Shown here piece by piece: positions 8,061-16,782 of a DNA stretch of 64,000 nucleotides (position 1 is its first letter; each line of letters opens with the position of its first letter). A model generated the notes under the pieces. That model saw only the letters and a program-made list of their open reading frames with translations. It was not told where the DNA came from and made no database searches. Source of the stretch: Paragemmobacter straminiformis (lineage in GTDB: Bacteria; Pseudomonadota; Alphaproteobacteria; Rhodobacterales; Rhodobacteraceae); NCBI RefSeq assembly GCF_014243445.1, contig NZ_JACLQD010000004.1, forward strand, positions 372,001 to 436,000, written 5' to 3'. Made by a program: the position numbers and the translations under genes.

Positions 8061-8885
8061 TCAGGCCAGCATCCGGCGCGCGTAGTCGGCGTCGGCGTCG
8101 CTGGGGAGCGCCTCGATGGAGGTCGAGGTGGCGTTCTCGGAGAAAGAGGCGTCCGCGCCGTAGATGTCGCGGGCGACGCCGGTGGTGAGCTGTTCGGGGG
8201 TGCCGTCAAAGACGATGCGCCCGTCACGCATGCCGATGACGCGGTCGCAGTAGCGGCGCGCGGTGTCGAGCGTGTGAAGGTTGGCGATGACGAGGCGGCG
8301 GTCCTCGTCATGGATGCGGCGCAGCGTGTCCATCACGATCTGGGCGTTCATCGGATCGAGGCTTGCGATGGGTTCGTCGGCCAGGATCACCTTGGGGTCC
8401 TGCATCAGCGCGCGGGCGATGGCGACGCGCTGCTGCTGGCCGCCCGACAGGGCCTCGGCCCGTTTGGTGGCCTGTTCCGCGATGCCGAGGCGGTCGAGGA
8501 TGGCGAGGGCCTTGAGCACATCGTCATCGGGCCAGAAGCTGAACATGGTCGACAGGGTCGAGCGGCGGTTCAGGATGCCGTGCAGCACGTTCGAGGCGAC
8601 ATCCATGCGCGGCACGAGGTTGAACTGCTGGAAGATCATGGCGCATTGGCTTTGCCATGCGCGCTTGTCGGCCCCTTGCAGGGTGAGGATGTTGCGACCC
8701 TCGAAGGCGATTTCGCCGCCCGTCGCATCGGTCAGCCGGTTCATCATCCGCAAGAAGGTGGATTTGCCCGCGCCGGAGCGGCCGATGATGCCGACGAAGC
8801 CGGATTTCGCCACGTCGAAGCTGATGTTGTCCACGGCGGCCTTGGTGCCGAACAGGCGGGTCACGTTCCGGACTTGCAGCAGCAT
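8061..8885 (-). CDS. phnC: PhnC, phosphonate ABC transporter ATPase
   Basis: ATP-binding subunit (274 aa), first gene of the importer operon. Walker [10 protein letters not shown] is at residues 35-43; the Q-loop [13 protein letters not shown], the signature [15 protein letters not shown] and the Walker [14 protein letters not shown] are all intact. The last 35 residues after the ABC core are a less conserved tail. A candidate Pho box lies just upstream at 8929-8957, shared with the divergent CHAD gene. Confidence 0.95.
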   Translation of the reverse strand: MLLQVRNVTRLFGTKAAVDNISFDVAKSGFVGIIGRSGAGKSTFLRMMNRLTDATGGEIAFEGRNILTLQGADKRAWQSQCAMIFQQFNLVPRMDVASNVLHGILNRRSTLSTMFSFWPDDDVLKALAILDRLGIAEQATKRAEALSGGQQQRVAIARALMQDPKVILADEPIASLDPMNAQIVMDTLRRIHDEDRRLVIANLHTLDTARRYCDRVIGMRDGRIVFDGTPEQLTTGVARDIYGADASFSENATSTSIEALPSDADADYARRMLA

Positions 8886-8928
8886 GATGCGCCCCTTGGT
8901 TGCTTGGCTAGGGTGCTACTCGCCCTGC

Positions 8929-8957
8929 GTGACAGGGGTGCTGCGGTTTCGTGAAGG
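8929..8957 (-). promoter_or_regulatory. Candidate Pho box upstream of phnC
   Basis: The minus strand carries a perfect CTGTCAC (8929-8935) and CCTTCAC (8951-8957) exactly 22 bp apart, with a degenerate CCGCAGC in the middle 11-bp register. PhoB binds 11-bp direct repeats with the CTGTCAC core, so the phasing supports a PhoB site 44 bp upstream of phnC. No binding data. Confidence 0.5.
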
Positions 8958-9042
8958 TTTTCCAACGACGGCGCGGCGAAACTGACGTCAGAGTTTTACA
9001 AAGATGTCTTAACCCGTGATGCGGTTGGGGCAGGGGGTGCCG

Positions 9043-9915
9043 ATGGACGAGCAGGTGGACGAGCCGGTCGCAGCGGTCGAGCTAGCCGAGATCGGGCCGG
9101 GGATGACCGCCGAGGCGGCGTTCCGGCATATCGCGCAACGCTGCGGGGCCGAGATCGACGCGCATCTGGCGTTTGTCCTTGACCGCGACGATCCCGAGGG
9201 GCCGCACAAGGCGCGGGTCTGGTTGCGGCGGCTGGTGACGGCACTCGATGCCTTCGGGCCGATCCTGAAGCGCCGCGCCACGGCGGGGCTGCGCGACGAG
9301 GCAAAGGCGATCTTCCGCGAGCTGGGCAAGTTGCGGGATCGCGATGTGATGATGGCGCGGCTGGATGCGGCCGATGTGTCGCCCAAGCTGCGCGACGCTT
9401 CGGCGCGGCTGCGCGAAAAGGTGCGGATGCGGTTGCGCGAGCGCAATGCGGTGCTGTTCTCTCCGGTGATGCTGCGCGCGGTCGACGAGGGTGCGCTGTT
9501 CCGCACGGGGCCGGCGGCGCTGGTCTTGCGGGCGGGGCCGGTCGATGACATCGCCGTCGAGGCGCTGGATCTGGCATGGGAGACCTGTGCCAAGCAGAAG
9601 GCCGACCTGCGGCGCCTGCCGCCCGAGGTGTTGCACGGGTTCCGCAAGCGGCTGAAGACGTTGCGCTACCTTTCCGAGTTCTTCGCGCCTTTCCTGATTG
9701 CCCAAGGGGCCTAGGCCTTTCGTGCCGAGTTGCAGCGGATGCAGGATCTGCTGGGCGTTGCCACCGATGCCGAGGCGGCGCGGGCCTTGGGCAAGAAAAG
9801 CTGGGGACTGGTGGACAAGGCCGCGGTGCGGGATGCGATGGACCAGGCGGGGGCGATCTGGGAGGCGCTGCTGTTGCACAGGCCGTGGTGGCGCGTGGCG
9901 GCCGTGCGTCACTGA
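9043..9915 (+). pseudogene. CHAD-domain (polyphosphate-binding) protein interrupted by in-frame TAG
   Basis: A CHAD-domain reading frame of about 290 codons. The first part has the domain's histidine/arginine helices (DPEGPHKARVWLRRLVTALD and later LHGFRKRLKTLRYLSEFFAP). A TAG at 9712-9714 stops it, yet the same frame continues without shift as AFRAELQRMQDLLGVATDAE to a TGA at 9915, and that continuation is the expected next CHAD helix pair. CHAD domains bind polyphosphate, which fits the phosphate-regulon surroundings. The start at 9043 is preferred because AGGGGG lies just upstream; a GTG at 9016 and an ATG at 9019 are in frame. It may be a true nonsense mutation, a sequencing error or a read-through site. 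Confidence 0.8.
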
Positions 9916-9916
9916 A

Positions 9917-9949
9917 CTGTCACGGAAGTTAAACAGGACTGTCACGCCG
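9917..9949 (+). promoter_or_regulatory. Pho box upstream of pstS
   Basis: Two perfect CTGTCAC cores (9917-9923 and 9939-9945) lie 22 bp apart, with the intermediate 11-bp register occupied by GTTAAAC. This is the PhoB direct-repeat architecture and lies 60-92 bp before the pstS ATG. It is the best match of the three candidate Pho boxes to consensus. Confidence 0.75.
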
Positions 9950-10008
9950 ACGCAGTAAATCCGTCGGCAACGCGTCACGTTCGGCGCGCTGTCAACCGGA
10001 GTAAAGAC

Positions 10009-11061
10009 ATGTCCTTCATGAAACTCACCGTCTCGACGCTGGCAGTGCTTGCCGCGACGGGGGCGGCCAATGCCCGCGACAACCTGCAAGTTGCCGGGTC
10101 CTCGACCGTGCTGCCCTATGCCACCATCGTGGCCGAAGCCTTTGGCGAGAACTTCGACTTCCCGACGCCGGTCGTCGAAGGCGGCGGTTCGGGTGCGGGC
10201 CGCAAGAAGCTGTGCGAGGGCGTGGGCGAGACCACCATCGACATCGCCAATTCCTCGAGCCGGATCACGCAGGGCGATCTTGACCTGTGCAAGACCAATG
10301 GCGTGACCGATCTGATGGAAGTGCGGATCGGCTATGACGGGATCGTCTTTGCCTCGAAGCTGGATGGCGCGGAATTCGCCTTTACGCCGTCGGACTGGTA
10401 TCTGGCGATTGCGGCGCAGGTCGCCAAGGATGGCGCGCTGACCGCGAACACCGCCAAGACCTGGGCCGAAGTGAATGCCGCGCTTCCGGCGCAGGACATT
10501 CTGGCCTTTGTTCCCGGCTCGAAGCACGGCACGCGCGAAGTGTTCGACGTCAAGGTGCTGGAAGCGGGTTGCAAGGAGACCGGGGCCTATGACCTGTTCC
10601 TTGCTGCAGCGACCGGCAAGGATGACAAGGAAAAGGCCGACAACGCCAAGAAAGCCTGCCACGAATTGCGCGCCGACGGTGTGTCGGTCGATATCGACGG
10701 CGACTATACGGAAACGCTGGCGCGTCTGGATGCCAACCCGACCGCGGTGGGCGTGTTCGGCCTGTCCTTCTACCAGAACAACACCGACAAGTTGCGCGTC
10801 GCCACCATGTCGGGTGTCGTGCCGTCGACCGAGACGATCGCTTCGGGGGAATATCCCGTGTCGCGTCCGCTGTTCATGTACGTCAAGAAGCAGCATATCG
10901 GCGTGATCCCCGGCCTGAAGGAATTCGTCGAGTTCTTCGTGTCGGACGAAATGGCCGGACCGGATGGACCGCTGGCGCAATACGGGCTGGTGTCGGACCC
11001 CGAGCTTGCCGCGACGCAGGCTGCCGTTGCCGCCGAGACGGTCATGGGGCCGCTGGAATAA
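10009..11061 (+). CDS. pstS: PstS-family phosphate-binding protein
   Basis: Periplasmic phosphate-binding protein of 350 aa. A signal peptide covers residues 1 to about 22 (ending ANA), followed by LQVAGSSTVLPYATIVAEAF and the phosphate-loop segment VEGGGSGAGRKKLCEG, both typical of PstS. CCGGAG lies 8 bp before the ATG. A Pho box precedes it, and a strong stem-loop with a T-run follows at 11071-11102. No pstC, pstA, pstB or phoU is adjacent, so it either serves a Pst system elsewhere or the remaining genes lie at another locus. The PstS assignment is firm at family level. Confidence 0.9.
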   Translation: MSFMKLTVSTLAVLAATGAANARDNLQVAGSSTVLPYATIVAEAFGENFDFPTPVVEGGGSGAGRKKLCEGVGETTIDIANSSSRITQGDLDLCKTNGVTDLMEVRIGYDGIVFASKLDGAEFAFTPSDWYLAIAAQVAKDGALTANTAKTWAEVNAALPAQDILAFVPGSKHGTREVFDVKVLEAGCKETGAYDLFLAAATGKDDKEKADNAKKACHELRADGVSVDIDGDYTETLARLDANPTAVGVFGLSFYQNNTDKLRVATMSGVVPSTETIASGEYPVSRPLFMYVKKQHIGVIPGLKEFVEFFVSDEMAGPDGPLAQYGLVSDPELAATQAAVAAETVMGPLE

Positions 11062-11070
11062 GCTGAAACG

Positions 11071-11102
11071 GGGGGGCGGTGCAGCGATGCGCCGCCCCTT
11101 TT
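11071..11102 (+). terminator. Intrinsic terminator after pstS
   Basis: The inverted repeat GGGGCGG (11073-11079) / CCGCCCC (11092-11098) is followed by TTTT, 9 bp after the pstS stop. It separates pstS from phoB and may leave a fraction of read-through transcripts for the regulator. Confidence 0.8.
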
Positions 11103-11124
11103 CCATAAGCGGAGGACGCGGGAC

Positions 11125-11826
11125 ATGACCACCGACAAGCGCAGGATGCAGCCACGGGTTTTGCTGGTCGAGGACGAGCCGGCGCAACGCGAGGCGGTGT
11201 CCTACAATCTCGAGGCCGAGGGCTTCGGCGTGATGACGGCCGACAATGGCGAGGACGCGCTTCTGATGGTCGAAGAGGATGCGCCCGATATCATCATCCT
11301 CGACTGGATGCTGCCGCGCCTTTCGGGGATCGAGGTGTGCCGGCAGTTGAAGATGCGCCCCGAGACGCGGGGGATTCCGATCATCATGCTGTCGGCGCGG
11401 GCCGAAGAGGTGGACCGCGTGCGGGGGCTCGAGACGGGGGCGGATGACTATGTGGTCAAGCCCTATTCCATGGTCGAGCTGATCGCGCGGGCCAAGACGC
11501 AGTTGCGCCGCGTGCGCCCGTCGACGGCGGGTGTCTGGCTGGAATACGGCGACCTGCGACTGGACCCCGAAAGCCACAAGGTGCATCGGGGTGACAAGGT
11601 GCTGAAACTGGGGCCGACCGAGTTCCGGCTGCTGGCGACATTGCTCGAGAAGCCGGGCAAGGTGTGGAGCCGCGACCAGTTGCTCGACCGGGTCTGGGGG
11701 CGGGACATCTATGTCGATACGCGCACCGTGGACGTGCATGTGGGCCGTCTGCGCAAGGCGGTGTGCGCCCACGGCCACGAGGACCCGATCCGCACGGTGC
11801 GCGGATCAGGCTATGCGCTGGGCTGA
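11125..11826 (+). CDS. phoB: PhoB, phosphate-regulon response regulator
   Basis: OmpR-type response regulator of 233 aa. The receiver has the acidic pair E16/D17, the phosphoacceptor D60 in ILDWMLPRLSG and K112 in VVKPYS. The C-terminal winged helix (LKLGPTEFRLLATLLEKPGK to RTVDVHVGRLRKAVC and IRTVRGSGYAL) is PhoB-like. It lies 63 bp after pstS, beyond the terminator. No PhoR kinase is in the window, so phosphorylation must come from elsewhere. The nearby Pho boxes make it the likely regulator of both phn transporter operons (inference). Confidence 0.92.
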   Translation: MTTDKRRMQPRVLLVEDEPAQREAVSYNLEAEGFGVMTADNGEDALLMVEEDAPDIIILDWMLPRLSGIEVCRQLKMRPETRGIPIIMLSARAEEVDRVRGLETGADDYVVKPYSMVELIARAKTQLRRVRPSTAGVWLEYGDLRLDPESHKVHRGDKVLKLGPTEFRLLATLLEKPGKVWSRDQLLDRVWGRDIYVDTRTVDVHVGRLRKAVCAHGHEDPIRTVRGSGYALG

Positions 11827-11828
11827 CG

Positions 11829-12704
11829 CTACCATTTGACGTGGGCGGGCCAGAGGAAGGTTTCATCCCTCTGGCCGCCGAGTTGCATGGTGCGGCGGCG
11901 CAGTTCGGCGGCGATGGCCTCTTTGGGCAGGGCGGCCAGTTCGGCGGCAGTGACCGGAGCGCCGATGGTCATGCGCAGCGCGCGGGCCGCAAGACGCCGC
12001 GTTTCGTGAAAGACGAGGGCGACGCGCAGCGGGTAGGACAGGTGGCTTGCGATCTGGAACAGACGCGAGTTCTGCCCCGCGAAATGCACAGGCAGGGTGG
12101 TCACGTCGGGGATCGTCGCAAGGCGGGCGACGAAGGCGTGCCATTCGGCATCATGCGCCCGTCCGCGCAGGGGCGCATTCGCGGTGGAGATGCCGCCTGC
12201 GGGAAACATGGCGACGGTCTTTCCGGCGGCCAGAAGGTCGATCGCGAGGCGGCGGCTTTGGGCCGAGGTCTTGCGGGCCTGCGGCGTGCCCGAGAAATCG
12301 ATGGGCAGCAGATGGGGCGTGACCTCGGCGGGCTGGCAGAGGACGGCGTTGGTCAGGATCTGGACGTTGCCGCGCAATTGCATCGCAAGCTGGCACAGGG
12401 CGAGGCCGTCGACGATGCCATAGGGGTGGTTGGCGACCAGCAGCAAGCCGCCCTTGGCGGGGATATGGGCGGCGGGGACAGTCCAGCGCCGGTGCGGCGT
12501 GATGCGCAAGAGGCGCAGTGCGGCGTCGAAAACCGGCTCGTCCGGCAGCGGGGCTGCGGCCCAGTTCAGGTAGAGGCTTTTCAGGCGCGGCTGTCCGGTC
12601 GCGCGTTCGACCGAGCGGATCAGGGCGCGGCGGAAACGGCTTTGGCCCGGATGCGAATAGGTGAAACCGGGGTCGGATGGTGCGTGATAGCTTGCGTCGG
12701 TCAT
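11829..12704 (-). CDS. Lysophospholipid acyltransferase-like protein (PlsC superfamily)
   Basis: A 291-aa protein of the PlsC/LPLAT superfamily. The acceptor-site motif reads NHPYGIVDG (H93, D99), an H-x5-D spacing instead of the usual H-x4-D; the glycine block MFPAGGIST corresponds to motif III. No clear signal peptide or long membrane span is seen. The ATG at 12704 is chosen because it lies 16 bp after the stop of phnM2, making it the last gene of the phnD-C-E-M operon. Its location suggests a role in lipid remodelling under phosphate stress, for example in ornithine-type or other phosphorus-free lipids, but the substrate is not known. Confidence 0.75.
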   Translation of the reverse strand: MTDASYHAPSDPGFTYSHPGQSRFRRALIRSVERATGQPRLKSLYLNWAAAPLPDEPVFDAALRLLRITPHRRWTVPAAHIPAKGGLLLVANHPYGIVDGLALCQLAMQLRGNVQILTNAVLCQPAEVTPHLLPIDFSGTPQARKTSAQSRRLAIDLLAAGKTVAMFPAGGISTANAPLRGRAHDAEWHAFVARLATIPDVTTLPVHFAGQNSRLFQIASHLSYPLRVALVFHETRRLAARALRMTIGAPVTAAELAALPKEAIAAELRRRTMQLGGQRDETFLWPAHVKW

Positions 12705-12720
12705 GCGGGCGTCCTTTGCA

Positions 12721-13977
12721 TCACGGAGAGATCGGGGCGGGTGCGCTTTGGTCCGGCAGGGCGGAATATCCGCCACGGCCGGCGACCCATGTGCGCAAGG
12801 GGGCGGGGGTGCCCCTGTCGGGCCAGTCGAGCAGGACGAGGTCGGCGCGCGTTCCGGTGGCGATGCGGCCTCGGTCCGCCAGTCCGAGGGCGGCGGCGGG
12901 ATTGGTCGAGACGAGCTTCCACAGGTCATGCAGCGGGGCCGCGCCTTCGGCATGCAGCTGCGCCATCGCGCCAAGCATCGCGGGGTAGAAGTAGTCCGAG
13001 GCGAGGATGTCGCACAGGCCGCGCCGGATCATCTGCCCCGCATCGGCCGAGCCGAGATGGCTGCCGCCGCGCATCGCGTTGGGCGCGCCCAGAACGATCC
13101 AGTCGCCCGCGTCGCGGGCGGGCTGGAACACCCGTTCGTGCATCGGGAATTCCGCGATGGCAGCACCTTTGGCCCGATAGAAATCGCGGGTTTCGGTCTG
13201 GGTGTCGTCATGGCTGAGCATCGGCGCGCCCGAGGCCCGCGCAAGGCTTGCGATATGCTCGATGCCTTCGGGCACGGCGTCGCGGGCGGCCCAGACCGAC
13301 AGCATGAGGGCGATGTAATCGTCGGTTGCCATGCCTGCGCGTTTGGCGCGACCCTCGATCCTGTTGCGGAACGCGGGGGTGTCGAGCGGGGTAAGGGGGT
13401 AATCGGGGATCAGGTCGAAGGGGCGGTCGTGCAGCGCGACCGAGGGGTGCAGCAGGGCTGCGGTGGTGTGGTCGTTGAAGGCGAGGGCCGGAATGTCGGG
13501 CTGGTTCATCGCCGTGGCGATCAGGGAATGCGCGGCGGGGCAAAAGGTCTCCCAGCGCAATTGCAGGCGGTTCGCGGCCGTCAGGCGCGGGGCGAGGCGG
13601 ATGAGCGCCCGCAGCACGGCCCATCCGGTCTCGACCGAGCGCAGGCCCGGCTCCCAGCTGAGGGTGAGCGCGTGATAGGCGGTGGCGATGCCGTTGGCGG
13701 CAAGCTGGCGGTCGGTTTCCAGCAAGGCGGTCTCGACCGGGATCATCACGCCGGGGCGGGGCATGAGCTGCCGCTCGAACGCGTCGCCGTGGATGTCGAC
13801 GAAGGCCGGGGCGAGGATGCGGCCGCGCCCGTCGATCACCTGCGCGCCGTCGCGGGGCGTGTCGATGCCGGTGATGATGCCCGCCTCGATGCGGACCGAG
13901 GCGGTGGCGATGCGGTCGGGGAAGATGACGCTTGCGCCTTCGATCACCGTGGCGGGGAAGCTGTGCTGTCGGGTCAT
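12721..13977 (-). CDS. phnM: PhnM paralogue (second copy)
   Basis: Second PhnM-type amidohydrolase, 418 aa, clearly diverged from the copy at 3017-4195. Family landmarks are FVDIHGDAFERQLMPRPGVM, FNDHTTAAL, LSHDDTQTETRDFY, GAPNAMRGGSHLG and ASDYFYPAM. It lies 10 bp downstream of the second phnE and directly upstream of the acyltransferase. It may hydrolyse the ribose triphosphate intermediate formed from substrates brought in by its own transporter, or have shifted specificity. The sequence alone does not decide. Confidence 0.85.
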   Translation of the reverse strand: MTRQHSFPATVIEGASVIFPDRIATASVRIEAGIITGIDTPRDGAQVIDGRGRILAPAFVDIHGDAFERQLMPRPGVMIPVETALLETDRQLAANGIATAYHALTLSWEPGLRSVETGWAVLRALIRLAPRLTAANRLQLRWETFCPAAHSLIATAMNQPDIPALAFNDHTTAALLHPSVALHDRPFDLIPDYPLTPLDTPAFRNRIEGRAKRAGMATDDYIALMLSVWAARDAVPEGIEHIASLARASGAPMLSHDDTQTETRDFYRAKGAAIAEFPMHERVFQPARDAGDWIVLGAPNAMRGGSHLGSADAGQMIRRGLCDILASDYFYPAMLGAMAQLHAEGAAPLHDLWKLVSTNPAAALGLADRGRIATGTRADLVLLDWPDRGTPAPLRTWVAGRGGYSALPDQSAPAPISP

Positions 13978-13987
13978 GGGCGGGCCA

Positions 13988-14785
13988 TCAGATGAGTTTC
14001 GAGCGGATCCAGCCGGACCCTTGTTCGACGATCAGGACAAGGGCGAGGAGCATCAGGATGATGGTCAGCGCCTCGTCATAGTTGAACAGGTCGAAGGCGA
14101 CCTTGAGATCGACGCCGATCCCGCCCGCGCCGACGAGGCCGAGGGCCGCCGAGCCGCGCACGGCCTTTTCCAGCGCGAAAAGCGAGGTGGCGGTGAAGGA
14201 GGGAAGGCAGGCGGGAATGACCGCCGAGAAGATGATGCCGAGGCGGCTTGCGCCCATCGCGCGCAGGGCGTCTTGCGGGCCGGTGTCGGCCTCTTCCATC
14301 GCTTCGGCGAAGAAGCGGCCGGCAAAGCCGATCTTGTCGACCATGATCGCCAGCACCCCGGCGGCGGGGCCGAGGCCGACCATGATGATGAAGAAGATCG
14401 CCCAGACAAGGTCGGGAATGGTGCGAAACAGCGCGATGATGGCGCGTGCCGCCATGCGCACGAGCGGATGCGGCGACAGCCGGTCGGTGGCGAGGATGGC
14501 GAAGGGCAGGGCAAAGACAAGGCCGAGTGCCGCGCCCGCGACCGCCATTTGCAGGGTTTCGAGCAGTTTCCACGCGATGCGGTCGACGCGCGACAGATCG
14601 GGCGGGACCATCTGCGCCAGAAGGCCCGAAGGCGCGACGAGGCGGGCAAGCCCGCGCCCGAGCGCATCGGCCTGCGGTGCCGTGGACAGAAGGCTCGAGA
14701 TCACGAGGGCGCCGACCGTCAGGAGTGCGGCGTATTCCACGAGGCCGCGCTTGCGGAACCGGGGGGGAAGGGGGGCGGCGGTCAT
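13988..14785 (-). CDS. phnE: PhnE-type permease of second phosphonate/phosphite importer
   Basis: Short-form permease (265 aa) with an N-terminal membrane span at about residues 16-33 and the coupling loop FFAEAMEEADTGPQDALRAM. The C-terminal part GSAALGLVGAGGIGVDLKVA is shared with PhnE proteins. The ATG at 14785 overlaps the phnC stop as ATGA; an apparent longer reading frame running back over phnC is only a shadow. A single permease gene is present here, so it presumably forms a homodimer, unlike the two-permease system at 4832-7032. Confidence 0.9.
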   Translation of the reverse strand: MTAAPLPPRFRKRGLVEYAALLTVGALVISSLLSTAPQADALGRGLARLVAPSGLLAQMVPPDLSRVDRIAWKLLETLQMAVAGAALGLVFALPFAILATDRLSPHPLVRMAARAIIALFRTIPDLVWAIFFIIMVGLGPAAGVLAIMVDKIGFAGRFFAEAMEEADTGPQDALRAMGASRLGIIFSAVIPACLPSFTATSLFALEKAVRGSAALGLVGAGGIGVDLKVAFDLFNYDEALTIILMLLALVLIVEQGSGWIRSKLI

Positions 14786-15588
14786 GCGGAGGCTTCCGGA
14801 TGGTCGAAGAACCGGCGCAGACGGTCGGCATCGGTCTGTGCGGTCGGACGGCTGAGGACGATGCGACCGGCTTGCAGGCCGAGGATGTGGTCGGAGAAGG
14901 CCAGCGCATGTTCCATCCGGTGCGAAATGAAGATCAGCGTCAGCCCGTCCTGCCGCGCGAGGGACGACAGGATGCGCATGACCTCTTCGCCCGACTGCGG
15001 GTCGAGGCTGGCATCGGGTTCGTCGGCAAGGATGATGCGCGGGCGTTGCATCAGCATGCGGGCGATAGCGACGCGCTGCTGCTGGCCGCCCGACAGGCTG
15101 TCGACGCGTTGCAGCGCCTTGTCGGCAAGCCCGACGCGGGCGAGGCAGGCGAGCGCCTCGCGCCGGACATCGGCGCGGGCGAGGGACTGGAACCACGTGC
15201 GCGGACCCGCGCTGCGCGATTGCACGCCATGCACCACGTTGGTCAGGGCACAGAGGCGCGGCACGAGGTTGTGCCTTTGCCAGACCACGCCGACGTGCGA
15301 CCGGAAGCGGCGCAGGTCGCGGGGTGGCAGGGTCAGCACATCGCGGCCCAGAAGGTCGATCCGGCCCGCGGTCGGTTCGACCAGCCGGATCAGGCATTTC
15401 ATCGCCGTCGACTTGCCCGACCCGTTCGCGCCGATCAGCGCCGTGGCGACGCCCGGCTGCACGGTGAAGTCGATGCCGCGCAGGACATCGTTGGCGCCGA
15501 AGGATTTGGTCAGGCCCGTCACGCAAAGGACCGACCCCGCCTGCGCGGGACCGGCCGGAGCCTTGGAGGGGCGCAGGGTGACGTTCAC
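14782..15588 (-). CDS. phnC: PhnC-type ATPase of second importer
   Basis: ABC ATPase of 268 aa. Walker A is GANGSGKST; the Q-loop is VWQRHNLVPRL; signature [15 protein letters not shown] and Walker B IILADEPDASLDP are intact. It starts with GTG at 15588, 2 bp after the phnD stop, and overlaps phnE by ATGA. Relative to the first PhnC it carries an N-terminal extension of about 15 residues. It is the energising subunit of the phnD-C-E importer. Confidence 0.92.
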   Translation of the reverse strand: MNVTLRPSKAPAGPAQAGSVLCVTGLTKSFGANDVLRGIDFTVQPGVATALIGANGSGKSTAMKCLIRLVEPTAGRIDLLGRDVLTLPPRDLRRFRSHVGVVWQRHNLVPRLCALTNVVHGVQSRSAGPRTWFQSLARADVRREALACLARVGLADKALQRVDSLSGGQQQRVAIARMLMQRPRIILADEPDASLDPQSGEEVMRILSSLARQDGLTLIFISHRMEHALAFSDHILGLQAGRIVLSRPTAQTDADRLRRFFDHPEASA

Positions 15589-15590
15589 GC

Positions 15591-16457
15591 CTATTCGCCC
15601 ACGAACTGCGTGAACTCGGTGACGCCGACGTTTTCGAACATCTTGCGGACGCCATCGTAATCGGCATCGGTCACCGAGGCGTCGAAGCTGCCGCCGATGT
15701 ATTTCTCGTTCTCTTCGGTAGCGGTGATCGCGGCGAGGAGTTCGTCGCCATGTTCGGCAAAGGTCTTGCGGACGGCATCGACCACCGGGGCGGGCACCTT
15801 GGCCGAGGCGAGGAGGACGTCATCGGGAAGTTCGTCGCCCTTGAGCAGGACGCGCAATTTCTGGTCGGGGAATGCCTCGGCCATCTGGTCGATATGGGTC
15901 TTGTTCAGGCCGATGGCCGCGATTTCCCCCTGGATCAACGCTTCCATCGCCACGTTGCGCTTGAGGAAAACCGGCTCGTAATCGGTGCCGTAGACAAGGC
16001 CCGCATCGGCGAGCAGGGTTGCCGGCGACAGGTGCTGCGAGGTGGAGCCGATCTCGCCGAAGGAAATCTTCTGCCCCTCGAGGTCACCGGCCTGTTTGAG
16101 GGGCGAGGCGTCGAGGACGACGACATTGGCGTAATAGTCGGGGCGGTTCCATGTGACGACGGGCTTTGCGTCGAGGCGCGCGTTGAACACGATATATTCG
16201 GCGGGGCCGGTCAGGACGAAATCGATCTGGTCGGCGGCCATCGCCTCGACCGCGACGGTGCGGCCCGAGACGGGGAAGAATTCGACCTTGAGCCCCGAGG
16301 CGGCTTCGAACGCGTCCTTGAAGGGGCCCATTTCCTTTTGCAGGGCTTCCAGACCGTCGATGTCGGTCACGGCGAAGCGGATGGTGTCCTGCGCTGCGGC
16401 GGCGGTGGCCGCAAGGCTGGCAAGGGCGATAAATCCGGCTTTCAGAAAGGCGTTCAT
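15591..16457 (-). CDS. phnD: PhnD-type phosphonate/phosphite-binding protein
   Basis: Periplasmic binding protein (288 aa) with a Sec signal peptide at residues 1-22 (AATAAAAQ). The mature segment DTIRFAVTDIDGLEALQKEM and the binding-site region SFGEIGSTSQHLSPATLL belong to the PhnD family. It diverges from the first PhnD, so a different ligand (a natural phosphonate such as an aminoalkylphosphonate, or phosphite) is likely but cannot be named. It is the first gene of a phnD-C-E-M-acyltransferase operon headed by a four-unit Pho box. Confidence 0.9.
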   Translation of the reverse strand: MNAFLKAGFIALASLAATAAAAQDTIRFAVTDIDGLEALQKEMGPFKDAFEAASGLKVEFFPVSGRTVAVEAMAADQIDFVLTGPAEYIVFNARLDAKPVVTWNRPDYYANVVVLDASPLKQAGDLEGQKISFGEIGSTSQHLSPATLLADAGLVYGTDYEPVFLKRNVAMEALIQGEIAAIGLNKTHIDQMAEAFPDQKLRVLLKGDELPDDVLLASAKVPAPVVDAVRKTFAEHGDELLAAITATEENEKYIGGSFDASVTDADYDGVRKMFENVGVTEFTQFVGE

Positions 16458-16503
16458 GGCGCATCCCCTGTTGGTTACGGTCGCCTTGGACTAGCGGAGC
16501 CGC

Positions 16504-16543
16504 GTGACGGGGATGTTGCCGGGCTGTGAAGCTTTGGTGACGC
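16504..16543 (-). promoter_or_regulatory. Four-unit Pho box upstream of second phnD
   Basis: Read on the minus strand, four 7-mers occur at exact 11-bp steps: GCGTCAC (16537), GCTTCAC (16526), CGGCAAC (16515) and CCGTCAC (16504). Each resembles the PhoB core CTGTCAC, and two of the four match it at five or more of seven positions. The array ends 46 bp before the phnD ATG. The rest of the 325-bp gap (16458-16782) shows no coding potential that I can support. Confidence 0.6.
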
Positions 16544-16782
16544 TTGCCTTGCGGCGGGGGCTTTCAGGATGGCCGTTGCTGGCAGGGATCAGGCGCGGGG
16601 CCGTTTCGCGGCCCTTGGGTGCGGCCCTTGGGCGCGACCCTTGGGTGCGGCGGGCATCCGTTCTGCGCCAGTCTGTCCCTCGGGCGTCCGGACGATGGCG
16701 GGGGAAGGCATCGGCTTGACCGGCGCCAGATCGGGGTGGGGGCGGGCCGCCACGGGGTGATGGCCCGTGGCGGCCCTGCGCA

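Noticed and set aside
9082-11778. Open frame of 898 codons antisense to CHAD, pstS and phoB
   Set aside because: Shadow of three well-supported plus-strand genes.
3017-13977. Differences around the metal-site motifs of the two PhnM proteins as a sign of inactivity
   Set aside because: Both keep the HGDxFER, FNDH, SHDD and GAPN-RGGS blocks; the differing residues are not clearly metal ligands.
13988-15667. Apparent 559-aa fusion covering phnC and phnE on the minus strand
   Set aside because: The first half is an out-of-frame reading of phnC; the real phnE starts at 14785 with ATGA overlap.
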